Shown here in pieces: positions 11,400 through 22,304 of a stretch of 64,000 nucleotides of DNA (its first letter is position 1; the number at the start of each line of letters is the position of its first letter). The DNA comes from Harmothoe impar (Eukaryota > Annelida > Polychaeta > Phyllodocida > Polynoidae): assembly GCA_947462335.1 (NCBI GenBank), contig OX381718.1, forward strand, positions 42,842,281 through 42,906,280. The letters run 5' to 3'. A model generated the notes under the pieces. That model did no database searches. It saw only the letters and a list, made by a program, of their open reading frames with translations, and was not told the origin of the DNA. The position numbers and the translations under genes are program-made.

Positions 11400-13500
11400 C
11401 CTACCTCCAGGATATGTATAATAGATATAATATAAAGCAGCCTGCAAACTACTTAAGTTGGATCTCAGGACATGATATAGCACCATCTATGTGTACACAC
11501 ATTCAGAGGGAGTTGCTCGGGCTGTGAGCTGTTCCATGATAATACTCATCAGTGTGTGAGTTGGTGTGCTGATGGGTGTAGCAGAGAGCCGGAATGAGTG
11601 AGGACGGTTTAACTCATCAGGGAATACAATAGCACTGCATGTGGGATACAGACTGCAAAGTGGAACTACTTCTCAGGACATGGCATGGCAAGGTACCACC
11701 CATACACACACACACATGTATTCCACACACACAGAGCAGCTTCGTTTTTTGAGCTGCTCCATGCATCCACTCCATGTGTGAGTCAGTGTGTAGTAGGGGG
11801 TAGTAGCTAGCAGACAGCCGGGAGGAGGGACAGACAGAGTGGGGACGGTGTCTGACTGCTTCTTTCTGTGATGATTCATGAACACAGACCCGCTACTACT
11901 ACCGGCGGTGGAGGAGGATCCATTCATGCCGCCCCCCAACACGGAAGTAAACAAGGACCAGGTACTGGAGGAGGCAAGCAGATAGTGCTGAATTCCGATT
12001 GGGATTCTGATAACAACTAAAGGCTATGTCAGCTTCTGCCTGCACTATTGTGGCCGCAGATGTGTCAAAAGCGACGTGGCTACCTGGGCCGTTCTCCAGG
12101 CGACTTTCGACCTTAGGCATTCATTAATCTAAGCGACCTAGCCACTTTTGGACCAGATTTCCAATAGGATTAAGGATCCAAAAAGGCGACTTTGTGACCT
12201 GGACCTTACGGGGGGACCCCTCTGCACCCCCACTGCTGGTTCAACCTAAGGTGTGACCACATAGCATTAAGAGTTCGACACACCGTAGAATGCACTCAAC
12301 GATACAGCTCACCCCTGGAACCTATTTTTGCAGGGTCACCAATTTATACCAGGCGACGTTTCGACCTCGAGCAGCACTTTTTCTGACCTTATGGTTCTGA
12401 TTGACCTAACTAATATATTATAACGGAAAAGGTGACCTGGAGATTCTCCTTGCATAGTTTCGCTATACCTAGAGTCCCTCCACACAGCTGCTGCTGACCT
12501 CTCCTGCCTATGGCATACAAATATTTAAACATTAGAAAAACTAACCTGGAAATTAATATTTTGCAGGACAATAAGTGACTTTGTGACCTGAGGCCCTTAT
12601 GCATGGCACAGTTACTGCTCATGTTAACTCATGAGTTGCTCACTGCTTCCTATATGTAGGCCTACCACCCTGGGTGTCCTCCCCATGGATGTACCCTGTA
12701 CCCTGCGGACCGTTGGTACAAGCCTCCAGCCACTGCATCCCCGCCCACAGGCTGTGGGTATAGGCCGGTTACACAGAGGAGTCCCTAGGGACCCTGCCAT
12801 ACCCTGGAGGACTTAGACACAGGAGCAGGAGACAAAGGGCAGTAATGAGAGATCTATATCAGCCCTAGACCTGATAATAGGAATACATATCATGGTGTAT
12901 AGGACTGGCATAGAACTCTGTGGTGTAGTTGATAGCTGTGTGCATCTGGGAATGACAAGTGGTCTATGAGAACAACAACAACAGATTGAGCTGCTCACCA
13001 TACTCAGCCTGCTTCTGTTCAGTTGCTCAGACTAGCTCATCAAATGCGATAGTGAAAATACTATATTATCAGCCCTAGACCTGCTACTACTTATATGCAT
13101 ACACGTATGTCATCGTACACAAGACAAGCACAGGAGAACAAATCTCTATTGCCTTAAATAGAGGATTCACAGTCCTGCTTGGAGCGGCTCCCCAATCTGA
13201 GGCTGCTGCTATGAGTTGCTCACACCCCCACACAGAAGGCATTGATGACAAGACTATACATTTGTATACGGAAACTAGCCCTTCTAATACCTGGGTACAT
13301 GAGACAGACACAGAACAGCTCCCTTGGTGTGCAGTTTGGATTAATAACACCAGCGGATTGAGAGACCTGCATTAAGCTGCCCCCCAGACTGAGCCACTAC
13401 ACGTGGTAGGTAGGAGCAGCTCCTCCATGGTGAGGGGCATCCAGGGGTGCAGAATCATTCTACAGCAGAGGAGTGATCAGAAGGCCTCTCTGTAGCATCC
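11400..13500. repeat. Ancient tandem duplication array
   Basis: Segments here are diverged copies of one another. 11461-11640 aligns with 11650-11850 (CTCAGGACATG, GAGYTGCTC, GTGTGAGT, GAGCCGG/CAGCCGG and GGGACGGTG-like blocks in order). 12853 and 13069 share ATCAGCCCTAGACCTG. The motif GAGYTGCTC recurs at 11510, 11751, 12633, 12988 and 13213, inverted at 13414, and beyond the array at 14422 and 15177. No coding function is seen. Unit borders are approximate. Confidence 0.45.
12020..12620. repeat. Interspersed GCGAC/GACCT motifs
   Basis: Repeated variants of GCGACTTTNGACCT and GTGACCTGG (for example GGCGACTTTCGACCT, GGCGACTTTGTGACCTGG, GGCGACGTTTCGACCT). Related motifs recur at 14760-14835. 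Looks like a decayed repeat; no element borders found. Confidence 0.35.
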
Positions 13501-14940
13501 AAGTCACCAGGAATAGGCGTTAATCTCCAAGCATATGTTTGTTGTGTATACAGATTCAACTGCATAAATCAACATATATGTCCTACTGGTGGATAAAGAT
13601 GGCCGTTTGCGTACAGAGAGAATATTAACAACGAGTGGTGGCGCCATGTCTCGAGACAGATTGGTCCAGAATGATGGCAGCGTGCGTCATCCAGGGTAGG
13701 CCCTGAGGGCTGCTGATGTCATGCTGTGTGGTACTGCTACCATATGGCGCCTCCTCCAGTGTAAATCTCACATTGCTCCAGTATGCCACCTCTACCTAGC
13801 CATTGTGCTACAGAGGTCGATGTAGAAGAATAGTCTCTGATTGATTCAAAACCTACAGCAGAGGCGTCACTCTCCTAACATAGTCTCAGCCATCGGCTAG
13901 CTTTATAGACTGACAAAGTTGCATACATTGAAATGGCGCTAAAAGATGTGGCAAAAGATGGCGCCAAACGCACAGAGACTGCTGCCGACTGCGCTGCTCC
14001 CTATTGTCTTATAACAGAGCCCTACCTGACCCTAGTGCCAGGTTCCATATACTGATATAGGGCCAGGTGTTAGTCATGCCTCTACCCACAAAGAGCTACT
14101 CTGAGCACCACATACAGGACCTATTCACAGCCCGTATCAAGCTATTCACAGCCTTATAAAAGCACATTGTTTACTATATTCTACAGCATGACATTTTAGC
14201 CATACCTAAGTAGCTTTAGCGGTCCGCATCTATAGGAGGGCTGGTATGCTACGCCTTTGTAAGGCTATTTAGTACATAGGCTCATACCAAATTAGCTAGA
14301 TATCCGCCCATGTCTATGCCATATCTAGGGAGTCCTCTGGCAGATACCCCATTGTATAGCTATTAGTCTGAGACATTATGGCTTCTGCCAATGAGCACCT
14401 CGCCTCCAGGGGCTGTCTGGGGAGCTGCTCGCCCATTCTGGTACGGACAGCTGAGCAATTCCCTCTCTGAGATGCCTCACTCTCCCAACACAGTATTGGT
14501 GTGTAGCCATAGCGATAACCCTGGTGGCTCCATATGGGCGGCCATGTCAGTTCTGAGCACGGAATTCCTCGCGAGCTTTAGCTTGGTACCAGATACGCCC
14601 ACATCATCCATAGCTTGACAGTAACAAACTAAGTTGTGAGAGCAGAGCTAACATACAGGGTACAAGTGTTCCCGGAAACAAGTTCCCTCCCGTCTTTTTT
14701 CGCTATACCCAGATTCAAAAACGTCAATTGACTACAGTAACCACGACCTGCCACAATAATGTAAGCGACCTGGCGACTCTTGGACAAAGTAGGCTATAGT
14801 AAAAATGGTCTTTAAAAAAGCAACTTTTTGACCTTCGGTAATTTCGGCGTCTGCAACCCCTATCTTTACAGAGTGGTATAGGCTGCGCAAGTGGTGCCAT
14901 CTATTTCACAGAACATGTCTTGAGACGCTGCCTCCTTTCT
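13501..14940. other. No gene recognised
   Basis: Moderately GC-rich sequence with scattered GGCGCC motifs (13637, 13748, 13969). AGATGGCGCCAAACG near 13965 resembles an E2F site. The frame at 14391-14618 has no recognisable features. Confidence 0.4.
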
Positions 14941-15078
14941 ATAGTATTGTCGGTGAGCCGTAATTTCCATCTGAGGACGCTTTATGTGAGGCCGGGGTTC
15001 CATAAGGCGCCGCCAGGTGGCGCCTCTGTCCACACCACGTGACCAGGTGAGACGCCGTGTAGACGCAGCAGCCACCAC
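14866..15078 (-). CDS. Open frame in CpG-rich DNA, doubtful
   Basis: A 70-codon minus-strand frame ending at a stop near 14866. Its first half lies in CpG-rich sequence and is rich in Arg (for example AAASTRRLTW). No domain is recognised. It could be a 5' exon of a minus-strand gene starting from the CpG-rich region, but it may equally be an open frame favoured by GC content. Confidence 0.12.
   Translation of the reverse strand: MVAAASTRRLTWSRGVDRGATWRRLMEPRPHIKRPQMEITAHRQYYRKEAASQDMFCEIDGTTCAAYTTL
15010..15023 (+). promoter_or_regulatory. CTCF-like site
   Basis: CCGCCAGGTGGCGC fits the degenerate CTCF core CCRSYAGRKGGCRS at every position. A weaker same-strand match, CCTGTAGGTGGCGT, lies 131 bp downstream at 15141-15154. 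It sits at the edge of a CpG-rich, CRE-rich block, as expected of a boundary or promoter-proximal site. Binding is inferred. Confidence 0.4.
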
Positions 15079-15776
15079 CGCCGGAAGTAGCGCCAGGTAT
15101 GACGGGAGGTGTCTGGTAGTGTGTCTAGTTCCCGGGGCCTCCTGTAGGTGGCGTCCACGTGAGGTGTGAGCTGTTGGAGCTGCTCAGAGGCTGACCACAG
15201 TGTCGCTGTCAGAGCAGGGTTACCTGGGATGCCTCATGGCCGGATGTCTCACGGCGCACGCACAGTTAGACAGGCTCTGTGTAAGGAGACAAGTTACCTG
15301 TGCTACTCTTTACTGTCCATGTACTGCTGAGAAAGAGTCACAATTTATTTCAAAATACAACCATCTCACCACCGCCATATGAGTCCTTTGTATAGTTGTC
15401 ATCACGTCGGATTAAATACACATATTATCAGTAAGGAGTCATCATAATTATTGGATTGTACTGATTCACTCGAGTCTACCTGTAGGCTACAGTGCATCTT
15501 TTGCAGTGAAACCCGAATTGGGATATTTCACCCACCTTGGGCCTAGTACACAGGAAACAACAAAAACCCTGCCAATTAAGCTCTGACAGATAGAATTCGT
15601 GATAGGACATCCTGTATAATGGCACACCTGGATTAATATTAAACTGCCAGTCGCACCCGTTCGGAGTACAAGGGGTCGGCCCTTGGGATAATTTACTGTA
15701 CTGTGGCCTATCGCACAAAGACCTACGACATGGTCAGATCCTACCACAGCTGAGGAAGGTAGGACAGGAGGAGTTG

Positions 15777-15960
15777 TGACGTAGCCTCGTGACGTAGAAA
15801 CCCGTCACGCTGGCGGCCGTGACAGCGCTTTACCTGCCGCACCACGCGGTGCCCGGGGGCGTCACTCCCGTCATGGCGCCGGACCGTGACTGCCGTGACG
15901 TAGTAGCGTCCCGTGATGTCACGCCCCGTGACGTAGTAGCGCCCCGTGACGTCACAGAGC
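15777..15960. promoter_or_regulatory. CRE-rich CpG region, promoter candidate
   Basis: At least seven CRE-type sites in 180 bp: TGACGTAG repeats at about 15778, 15790, 15897 and 15929, TGATGTCA at 15914, and a perfect palindromic CRE TGACGTCA at 15947-15954. Part is a roughly 30-bp direct repeat (CGTGACGTAGTAGCG). CpG is much denser than in the rest of the window. CREB/ATF sites in a CpG-rich block followed by a good splice donor suggest a promoter. Confidence 0.4.
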
Positions 15961-16053
15961 GTCCAACCCCATGCAGGAGGAGTGCGTCCTACTCCGGGCC
16001 GGGAAGACGGCGCCGCAGTGTGCGCGCCCGCCTATCGCACAACATCTCACACT
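15873..16053 (+). CDS. Candidate first exon, unknown protein
   Basis: An ATG at 15873 (GTCATGG) opens a frame that stays open through CACT|GTAAGTAT, a strong 5' splice donor at 16054. The frame also extends upstream to an ATG at 15819. The predicted peptide is Arg/Ser/Pro-rich, partly because the DNA is a CRE repeat (RDVVASRDVT-like repeats), and no family is recognised. The CRE-rich CpG context supports transcription, but low-complexity GC-rich DNA stays open by chance. The exon may be non-coding. Confidence 0.2.
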
Positions 16054-16122
16054 GTAAGTATGGGCTTTTTGTCCAGTGGGCACGGCCATTTCCCAATCTA
16101 GTACTGGCGAGATAAGCATACG

Positions 16123-16838
16123 CCTAAATGGAGAGGCAACCAGGGGTCACGGATGTAAGTAGTACATGGAGAGGCAACCAGGGGTCACGGATGTAAGTAG
16201 TACATGGAGAGGCAACCAGGGGTCACGGATGTAAGTAGTACATGGGGAGGCAACCAGGGGTCAGGGATGTAAGTAGTACATGTAGAGGTAACCAGGGGTC
16301 AGGGATGTAAGTAGTACATGGAGAGGTAACCAGGGGTCAGGGATGTAAGTAGTACATGGAGAGGTAACCAGGGGTCAGGGATGTAAGTAGTACATGGAGA
16401 GGCAACCAGGGGTCAGGGATGTAACTAGTACATTTAGTACATGGAGAGGCAACCTGGGGTCAGGGATGTAAGTAGTACATGGAGAGGCAACCTGGGGTCA
16501 GGGATGTAAGTAGTACATGGGGAGGCAACCAGGGGTCAGGGATGTAAGTAGTACATGGGGAGGCAACCAGGGGTCACGGATGTAAGTAGTACATGGGGAG
16601 GCAACCTGGGGTCAGGGATGTAAGTAGTACATGGAGAGGCAACCAGGGGTCAGGGATGTAACTAGTACATTTAGTACATGGAGAGGCAACCTGGGGTCAG
16701 GGATGTAAGTAGTACATGGAGAGGCAACCTGGGGTCAGGGATGTAAGTAGTACATGGGGAGGCAACCAGGGGTCACGGATGTAAGTAGTACATGGGGAGG
16801 CAACCAGGGGTCAGAGATGTAAGTAATACATGAAGAGG
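16123..16838. repeat. Minisatellite, 38-bp unit
   Basis: About 19 tandem copies of a 38-bp unit containing ATGGAGAGGCAACCAGGGGT and CASGGATGTAAGTAGTAC. Two units carry an extra ATTTAGTAC (near 16430 and 16671), and the blocks around them are near-identical, showing higher-order duplication. Every unit contains GGATGTAAGT, which resembles a 5' splice donor. Confidence 0.95.
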
Positions 16839-17215
16839 GGGGTTTGTACCAGGCTGCACAGTATATGACTGACTCAGAGATTGAAAATGTGTCGATGACT
16901 CATGGTACAATGCCTCTTCAAAGGGACACTTGCATCAATATATAATACTGTTTCCAACATGGATCTATTTATCGAACAACATGTATGTTTATACATAGAA
17001 TATTTAATACAGGTCTGCGGGGACACCCTCCTATAACACACCCTGGCCCCATTTTATATCGTGACATCCTCCGCCCCTCCCCCTCCCCATAGCACAGCCT
17101 GGCCAAACTCTATACACCAATACCTACCGCTCCTAATATAACTAAGCTCACGTGTCCAATCCATTACTTGTCCCAGTTATTCCTGTCCCAGCTGCGGTAC
17201 ATTAGCCCTCTAAGG
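16839..17215. other. No gene seen
   Basis: Unremarkable sequence with CT-rich tracts near 17065-17090. Confidence 0.5.
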
Positions 17216-17448
17216 ACTGCATAGTGCTTTAATGGTCATCATGATGCAATGTGCAAGATGCAATGTGCATGATGCATAAATGCAGGCCTGGTCTACTCTA
17301 CTTCATGCATCATACCGACCCTTTATTAGTGTATCAACCCCATATGGTTGGCATATTGCTTGAATGGTGCCTTGGTGAGGGCTGCATACATTTTTTATAG
17401 CGACAAAAAGGTATACGGTATTTAAGTATTATGGGGCCCCTTAACGCG
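17216..17448. mobile_element. TTAN-MITE, full length
   Basis: Begins CCCTCTAAGGACTGCATAG and ends ATGGGGCCCCTTAACGCG. TTAG flanks both ends (17212-17215, 17449-17452), a matched non-TTAA duplication. Internal hairpins are decayed. Confidence 0.75.
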
Positions 17449-17452
17449 TTAG

Positions 17453-18239
17453 TGCCAGAAGACCCACCCACTCCGCGTCACTGGTTGTCAGGAATATGGA
17501 AGATGAAGTACCAAGTACGGTACCCTGGATGTCTCCGATCGGGACTAGAATGATAGTGTTTAGATAACCCGACCTACCCTAGTCTTATTCTTTGGCCCTA
17601 CTACAGTTTTTTTTTGGCCCTTTGGAGAGACAATAACAATTTGGTCCCAATTGGCAAATTAGCTGTAAGGTCATTAAAATTTACATTAAACCCAAAAATA
17701 TAATCTCAGAGAAGAATTGATCTTCCTACCTTATTTTTCTGGACTATGTTACCTGAACACAACAATTTCTTAATGACTTTGCAGTACATCCCCAAGTCAC
17801 CAGATGGTACACCTTCCGTGTTTATGACTGTGTACATATATACCAAATGAATTGATTTTTTTTATCAGCGTTTAGATCTCATACATGTTAATACCAATGT
17901 GTGTCAGTAGTTTGTCAGCCATATATTGGCTATACCAAAAGTGTTCCGATAATCATGATTCGCTTTAAAAGCCATCACATAGTGTTGAGCAGGCGTACAA
18001 TGGGCTACACCAAAAATATAATACCAGATGGAATTGGAGTGACCAATGGGACAAGAGAATAGAAGAGATGAAAACCGAGGGAAATTGATGTGTTCCATGT
18101 ATACCCATGTATTAGGTACATCCTATTATAGTGGAACATACAAGCTACACCCAATAATATATAGCGGTATGTAAGAGCAGCCAATGATGTTTCGAAGACT
18201 TCACATCATTACAAACAGCGTGTCTTATCCCAACATTAA
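17453..18239. other. No gene seen
   Basis: AT-rich sequence without recognisable features. Confidence 0.55.
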
Positions 18240-18442
18240 CCCTTTGAGGACAGAAAACTGCCTCTAATCTTCAGGACCATTTGTCAGCATTCACCAATAC
18301 TGCGCGCACAATACCTTCGCCAGCAGTGCATTGGTGTATCATGTCGACCCTTCACAGTGTGAAGCAGACTTACTTGCCGATACCTTATTAATACCTGACG
18401 AAAAGGGCATCATGCATTAAACACTATGATGCCCCTCAATGG
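18240..18442. mobile_element. TTAN-MITE, full length
   Basis: TTAA on both sides (18236-18239, 18443-18446). The left end is CCCTTTGAGGAC and the right end GATGCCCCTCAATGG. Internal hairpins are partly deleted. Confidence 0.8.
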
Positions 18443-18479
18443 TTAACATACCATAGTTCCACATACCTATACCTTGGTA

Positions 18480-18589
18480 TGCATAAATGCAGACCTGACG
18501 AGTTACTCGCCAAGGCTTCATTCATGCATCATGCCCGATTGTCATCATAAACGATAGCCCCACTGCACGAAAGCAATATGCGGCCCTCG
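18480..18589. mobile_element. TTAN-MITE, right half
   Basis: Starts within the second hairpin (GACGAGTTACTCGCC) and runs to ATATGCGGCCCTCG followed by TTAA (18590-18593). It lies 37 bp from the previous copy. Confidence 0.7.
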
Positions 18590-18599
18590 TTAATGTTCA

Positions 18600-19780
18600 C
18601 TGATGGGGAGAGGTGCATTAGTCGTCAATCAGCTTCAACATTTGGATATCATATTGTCAGTATAAAGTACAGGCTGCCCCTGCCACCACCTGCCGGTACC
18701 AGCATGCTGCCCTGGGGCACACAGATAATCTAAAGGCTAGTCTGAAGTGGCTATCCCAGGTTGGTCATAGAGACATTGGTCAAGCATGACGAAGTGCTAT
18801 TCAAGAATGGCTGGTGCAAAACAACATGTGACTAATGCCTTACTCAAAATGACTTAGCCTAAAATGGAAAGATGAGTTGGTCAGTACTGACCAACCTGGC
18901 AATAACTAACCCAGAATATCAGTGCACACCGTGAGAGGCATGCGGGCTGTATGGGAGCAAGCATAGAAGGATAGCATGCACATTTGTATAGTGCTCATTT
19001 GGGATGGTATCCACTGAGTATTGGTGATACAAAGAAAGGAGTAAGGGTCATAAATCATAGAAACTGTGCATATGGGATTTTTACACTTCCCCAGGCCAGC
19101 ATTCTTAGGATATTCATTTTTTCATGATTCTTTTTGTCTTATAATATCGGGATGGATGAGTTCTTGATGTTACATATGGGTTTTCATGGTTAAATATCCA
19201 TATTTTAGGTTCCAGGGGCCAAAAATAGGCCGAAAATGGTCAGAAATTGGTCCAAAAATTGTTAAAATTATCATATTTAATAACATTTTCAAAAAATTGC
19301 ACTAGATGTGTGTGGTTCTATATTCCCCCCTTAAACTATGAGTTATTACGGTAAATCTAAACCAATAATTGTATAAATGGGGGTATTTTTTCTGTATTTT
19401 TCAAGAAATTTTAATTTTGTAAAATAGAATGTCCGGGCGAATTTTTAGCAACATTCCCCCCACCACTTTTTACCCATAATGCATATGGGTTCATTTTTGT
19501 CATTGAAAATTAGAGTAATGTTGTAGTTTATGTATAGTGAAAAAAAATTTCGAATTCCTCTTTAATCTTCTTCCTGAGGGGGCCATGAGTGTTTTTCCTT
19601 CAAAAAAGTCAATTTTGTCGCCCAGACACCCAAAAATCATTATTCCTGGGTCTGTCTACCATGGATATATTTAACAGTGCTAACTATGCCAATTATTTTC
19701 CCCCTATATTTACCTAAATGACCAGTGTATATTACATTTGTTTCCATGCCCTAGTCTGGAACAGTAGGGGGAAATGTTTA
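18600..19780. repeat. No gene; old dispersed repeat at left
   Basis: 18730-18935 shares ordered blocks (CTAGTCTG..GTGGCTATCC, CAGTACTGAC, ATCAGTG) with 28975-29190, so both are copies of a decayed repeat. The rest is AT-rich with no recognisable gene. Confidence 0.4.
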
Positions 19781-19783
19781 TTA

Positions 19784-19830
19784 TGTCCGGGCGATATGTC
19801 CGGGCGATATATGTCCGGGCGAGTGACATT
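19784..19830. repeat. GTCCGGGCGA direct repeats
   Basis: ATGTCCGGGCGA occurs three times in tandem, then GTGACATTT. The same end motif forms the TIRs of 21508-21919, and another copy lies at 19430. This may be a degenerate end of that family. Confidence 0.5.
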
Positions 19831-20304
19831 TAAAAGTCTATATGACATTTCACACAGTAATATTAAGGCTACAGAAATGGCAGCCCTACCCCCTGAAAGA
19901 GGAATATATCTGTAATTCTTCCCAAAAATCTGCATTTTGATATCTGTTGTAGATCAATTGGTATTAATCAATATGTGAGTGTGACCTTTGTACATGTAGG
20001 TACGTGATCATCAGCCTACATTTTTCTATTTGTACATGTAGGTATGTGATCATCAGGCTACATGATCATATATTGTACACTATTCTGTGTATACCCCGGC
20101 TGTAGCCATTCCCAGGCATCTGGCCCCGTCACACATGACCACAGGGCATATGGCCCAAAGAATGTTTGGCCCCATGGACACATAACCTCAGTCAGGCGAT
20201 TCACTGTGAGGAGATTAGTGAAGGTGCATTGGTGATTACATGAAAGGGGCCTGGCTTTTACTTATAATCATGTCTTCGAATTCACCATTCAATTAGACAC
20301 ACAC
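19831..20304. other. No gene; short duplication
   Basis: TTGTACATGTAGGTACGTGATCATC and a one-base variant are duplicated at about 19989 and 20030. Nothing else recognised. Confidence 0.5.
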
Positions 20305-20402
20305 ATACCAACATGGATCCACACAGGGGAGAAACCTCCCGACTATTCAACTCATTGAAATTAGCCTGTTGTTTATATTTACTATGCCTTAAAGTGTCCC
20401 CT

Positions 20403-20515
20403 GATTATTTTCCCTGACCTCCCATGAACTTTCCCTAACCTCCCCTACCCATTCCCCACGACCTCCCTGCCCATTCCCCGACCTCCCCTGCTCATCCCCT
20501 GCCCATCCCCTGACC
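20403..20515. repeat. Pyrimidine-rich ~20-bp tandem repeat
   Basis: Repeats of CATTCCCCGACCTCCCCTG. A similar array lies at 21047-21166 on the same strand. Confidence 0.7.
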
Positions 20516-20518
20516 CCG

Positions 20519-20720
20519 GTGGTAGTGGACATGAGGAGGTAGTAGTGGACGTGAGGAGATGGTAGTGGACGTGAGGAGGTGGTAGTGGACTTGAGGAGGT
20601 GGTGGTGGACGTGAGGAGATGGTAGTGGACGTGAGGAGGTGGTAGTGGCCTTGAGGGGATGGTAGTGGCCATGAGGAGATGGTAGTGGCCGTGAGGGGAT
20701 GGTAGTGGTCATGAGCAGAT
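20519..20720. repeat. Minisatellite, 20-bp unit
   Basis: About ten copies of GGTAGTGGACGTGAGGAGAT with substitutions. Because 20 is not a multiple of 3, several overlapping frames stay open with similar repetitive peptides; none is a gene. Confidence 0.93.
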
Positions 20721-21046
20721 TGTGCTCCTTGTGTTCCTAAGGTGGGGGGGGGGGGATGCGACCATGTCCCAGGGAAGGTTGGCATCAAAGTAAATGTATC
20801 AGCCGTCAGCGGTCGACACTTGGGAAGCTTCTCCCCCGTGTGGGTATTTGTATATGCCATTCTAGCCTAAACCCAACATGTGGTGCAGGGGTGTCCAGCT
20901 CAACAGCGTTCTTCTATTTACCACAGATGGTGACTCTGAGCTTTCCGAGGTTAAGGTGTGCATCTCTTTGTTATACATTTGGATTTGTACATTTCAACAC
21001 TGTAGTATAGTAGGGTTTCTCCCCTGTGTGGATCCATGTCGGTATC

Positions 21047-21166
21047 CCTTCCCAGACCTCACCTGTCCCTTCCCCGACCTCCCCTGTCCCTTCCTCGACC
21101 TCCCCTGTCTCTCCCCAAACCTCCTCTGTCTCTTGCCTGACCTCTCCTGTCTGTTCCCTGACATTC
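21047..21166. repeat. Minisatellite, 21-bp unit
   Basis: About six copies of CCTTCCCCGACCTCCCCTGTC. On the minus strand it reads as a (GTGEVGE)n-type peptide. It abuts the right inverted zinc-finger-linker segment. Confidence 0.88.
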
Positions 21167-21507
21167 CCAAACATACGGACCCTATTTATACATTCCCAAG
21201 CCTACCTCCGTATGTGTATACATATTATGACGTCACAGAGGGAATTCCCTGGGTATAAAAGCCGACAATGATAATGAGATAGAGCCAGGGCCGGTGTGTG
21301 ATGTCTGTTATCCCATACCCGCCCCCCCCCCCAATTCCTCAGCCCCAACTCACGAGATAAGGCAGATAAGGGTCCCGTACCCTACACTATGTGTGCCGCC
21401 TCACGGAGCAGGACCGGTCATCACCCGTTAAACCAAACATGATACAAAAAAGGGGTGGTCTGGGGATGTAACCCTAGAGAACCACATGTGTATGGTATTT
21501 TAAGGGG
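21167..21507. other. No gene seen
   Basis: Contains a C run (21322-21332) and no recognisable features. Confidence 0.5.
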
Positions 21508-21919
21508 GAAATGTCCGCCCGAGTGACATTTTGCATTATAACAAAGCATTTTAAATTGGGATTCTTAGATATACACAGATTTTTGCCGCACTAAAGCTAT
21601 ATACCACCTTAAAGTATATGTCCTGGGGGTTGTATTCCATATAAATAGTATTACCTACCTACCTCTGTACTCATACTAGCCATAACGACAAGTAATGTAT
21701 ATTTAGTTAACTAAAATAAAGGTAAAATTTACGTTACAGCACTGTTTAAGATGATCTAGTACCAAGGAGTATACCCATTATCACTAAACAAACACTAAGA
21801 AAACCCACCCTTAGGGCCTACTGCAACAAGACAATAAGTATAAATGGGCACCAAACACATATAAGTTCTTATATGATTACCCTAAGGGGGAAATACCTCA
21901 AATGTCACTCGCCCGGACA
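21508..21919. mobile_element. TIR element with GTCCGGGCGAGTGACATTT ends
   Basis: The left end TGTCCGCCCGAGTGACATTT (21509-21528) recurs inverted at the right (AAATGTCACTCGCCCGGACA, 21899-21918). About 410 bp, AT-rich, non-coding. Related ends lie at 19430 and 19784-19830. Confidence 0.6.
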
Positions 21920-22304
21920 CCGTTTCCATGGTATATACGTTCCAAGGGTTGCCATAGCAACGGTTTTCATATTTAACTCATGATACTTTGTGGGCAGATG
22001 GACCAAGACATATATATTACCTAAAAGAAATAACATTGAGATACTCCAAGGTTTTTTCTCAGACCCCCCAATTTACCCCCGAGCCCCATATGCACACTTT
22101 CTGTGATTTATGACCTAAGGCTCAGGCTGACCCTAGAAATCAGTGTAGCCAACACAACACACTTGACTGGGACATTTTAACGAGGCTGGACCCTCCTTAT
22201 AGAGTCCAGAAATCTCAAATTGCAAGAGAATCTGGCAATGCTGGAGCCTTGAACGAGAGTGGAATATAATCAACCAGAAAGGGGTGGGGACAATAATGAG
22301 AGGG
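21920..22304. other. No gene; one X-box-like motif
   Basis: GTTGCCATAGCAAC near 21951 fits the RFX X-box pattern. Nothing else recognised. Confidence 0.4.

Larger units (their letters stand above)
20305..21045. mobile_element. Inverted-repeat unit with zinc-finger-linker ends
   Basis: A 32-bp segment at 20305-20336 (ATACCAACATGGATCCACAC then AGGGGAGAAACC) recurs inverted at 21014-21045 with one mismatch. Read outward to inward on each side it encodes IPTWIHTGEKP. HTGEKP is the linker between C2H2 zinc fingers, and on the left L-x2-H-x5-H precedes it. A third minus-strand copy, THTGEKLPKC, lies near 20829-20860. No complete Cys2His2 finger is present. It may be a foldback unit derived from zinc-finger coding DNA, or remnants of inverted zinc-finger genes. 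Confidence 0.4.

Noticed and set aside
16123..16838. CRISPR-like array
   Set aside because: Repeats are contiguous without unique spacers, and the window is animal DNA.
20389..20860. Overlapping His/Pro/Thr-rich frames
   Set aside because: A 20-bp minisatellite read in several frames; identical peptides shifted between frames show it is not coding.
20305..21045. Intact C2H2 zinc-finger gene
   Set aside because: Only linker motifs (HTGEK/HTGEKP) are present; no complete Cys2His2 finger in any frame.
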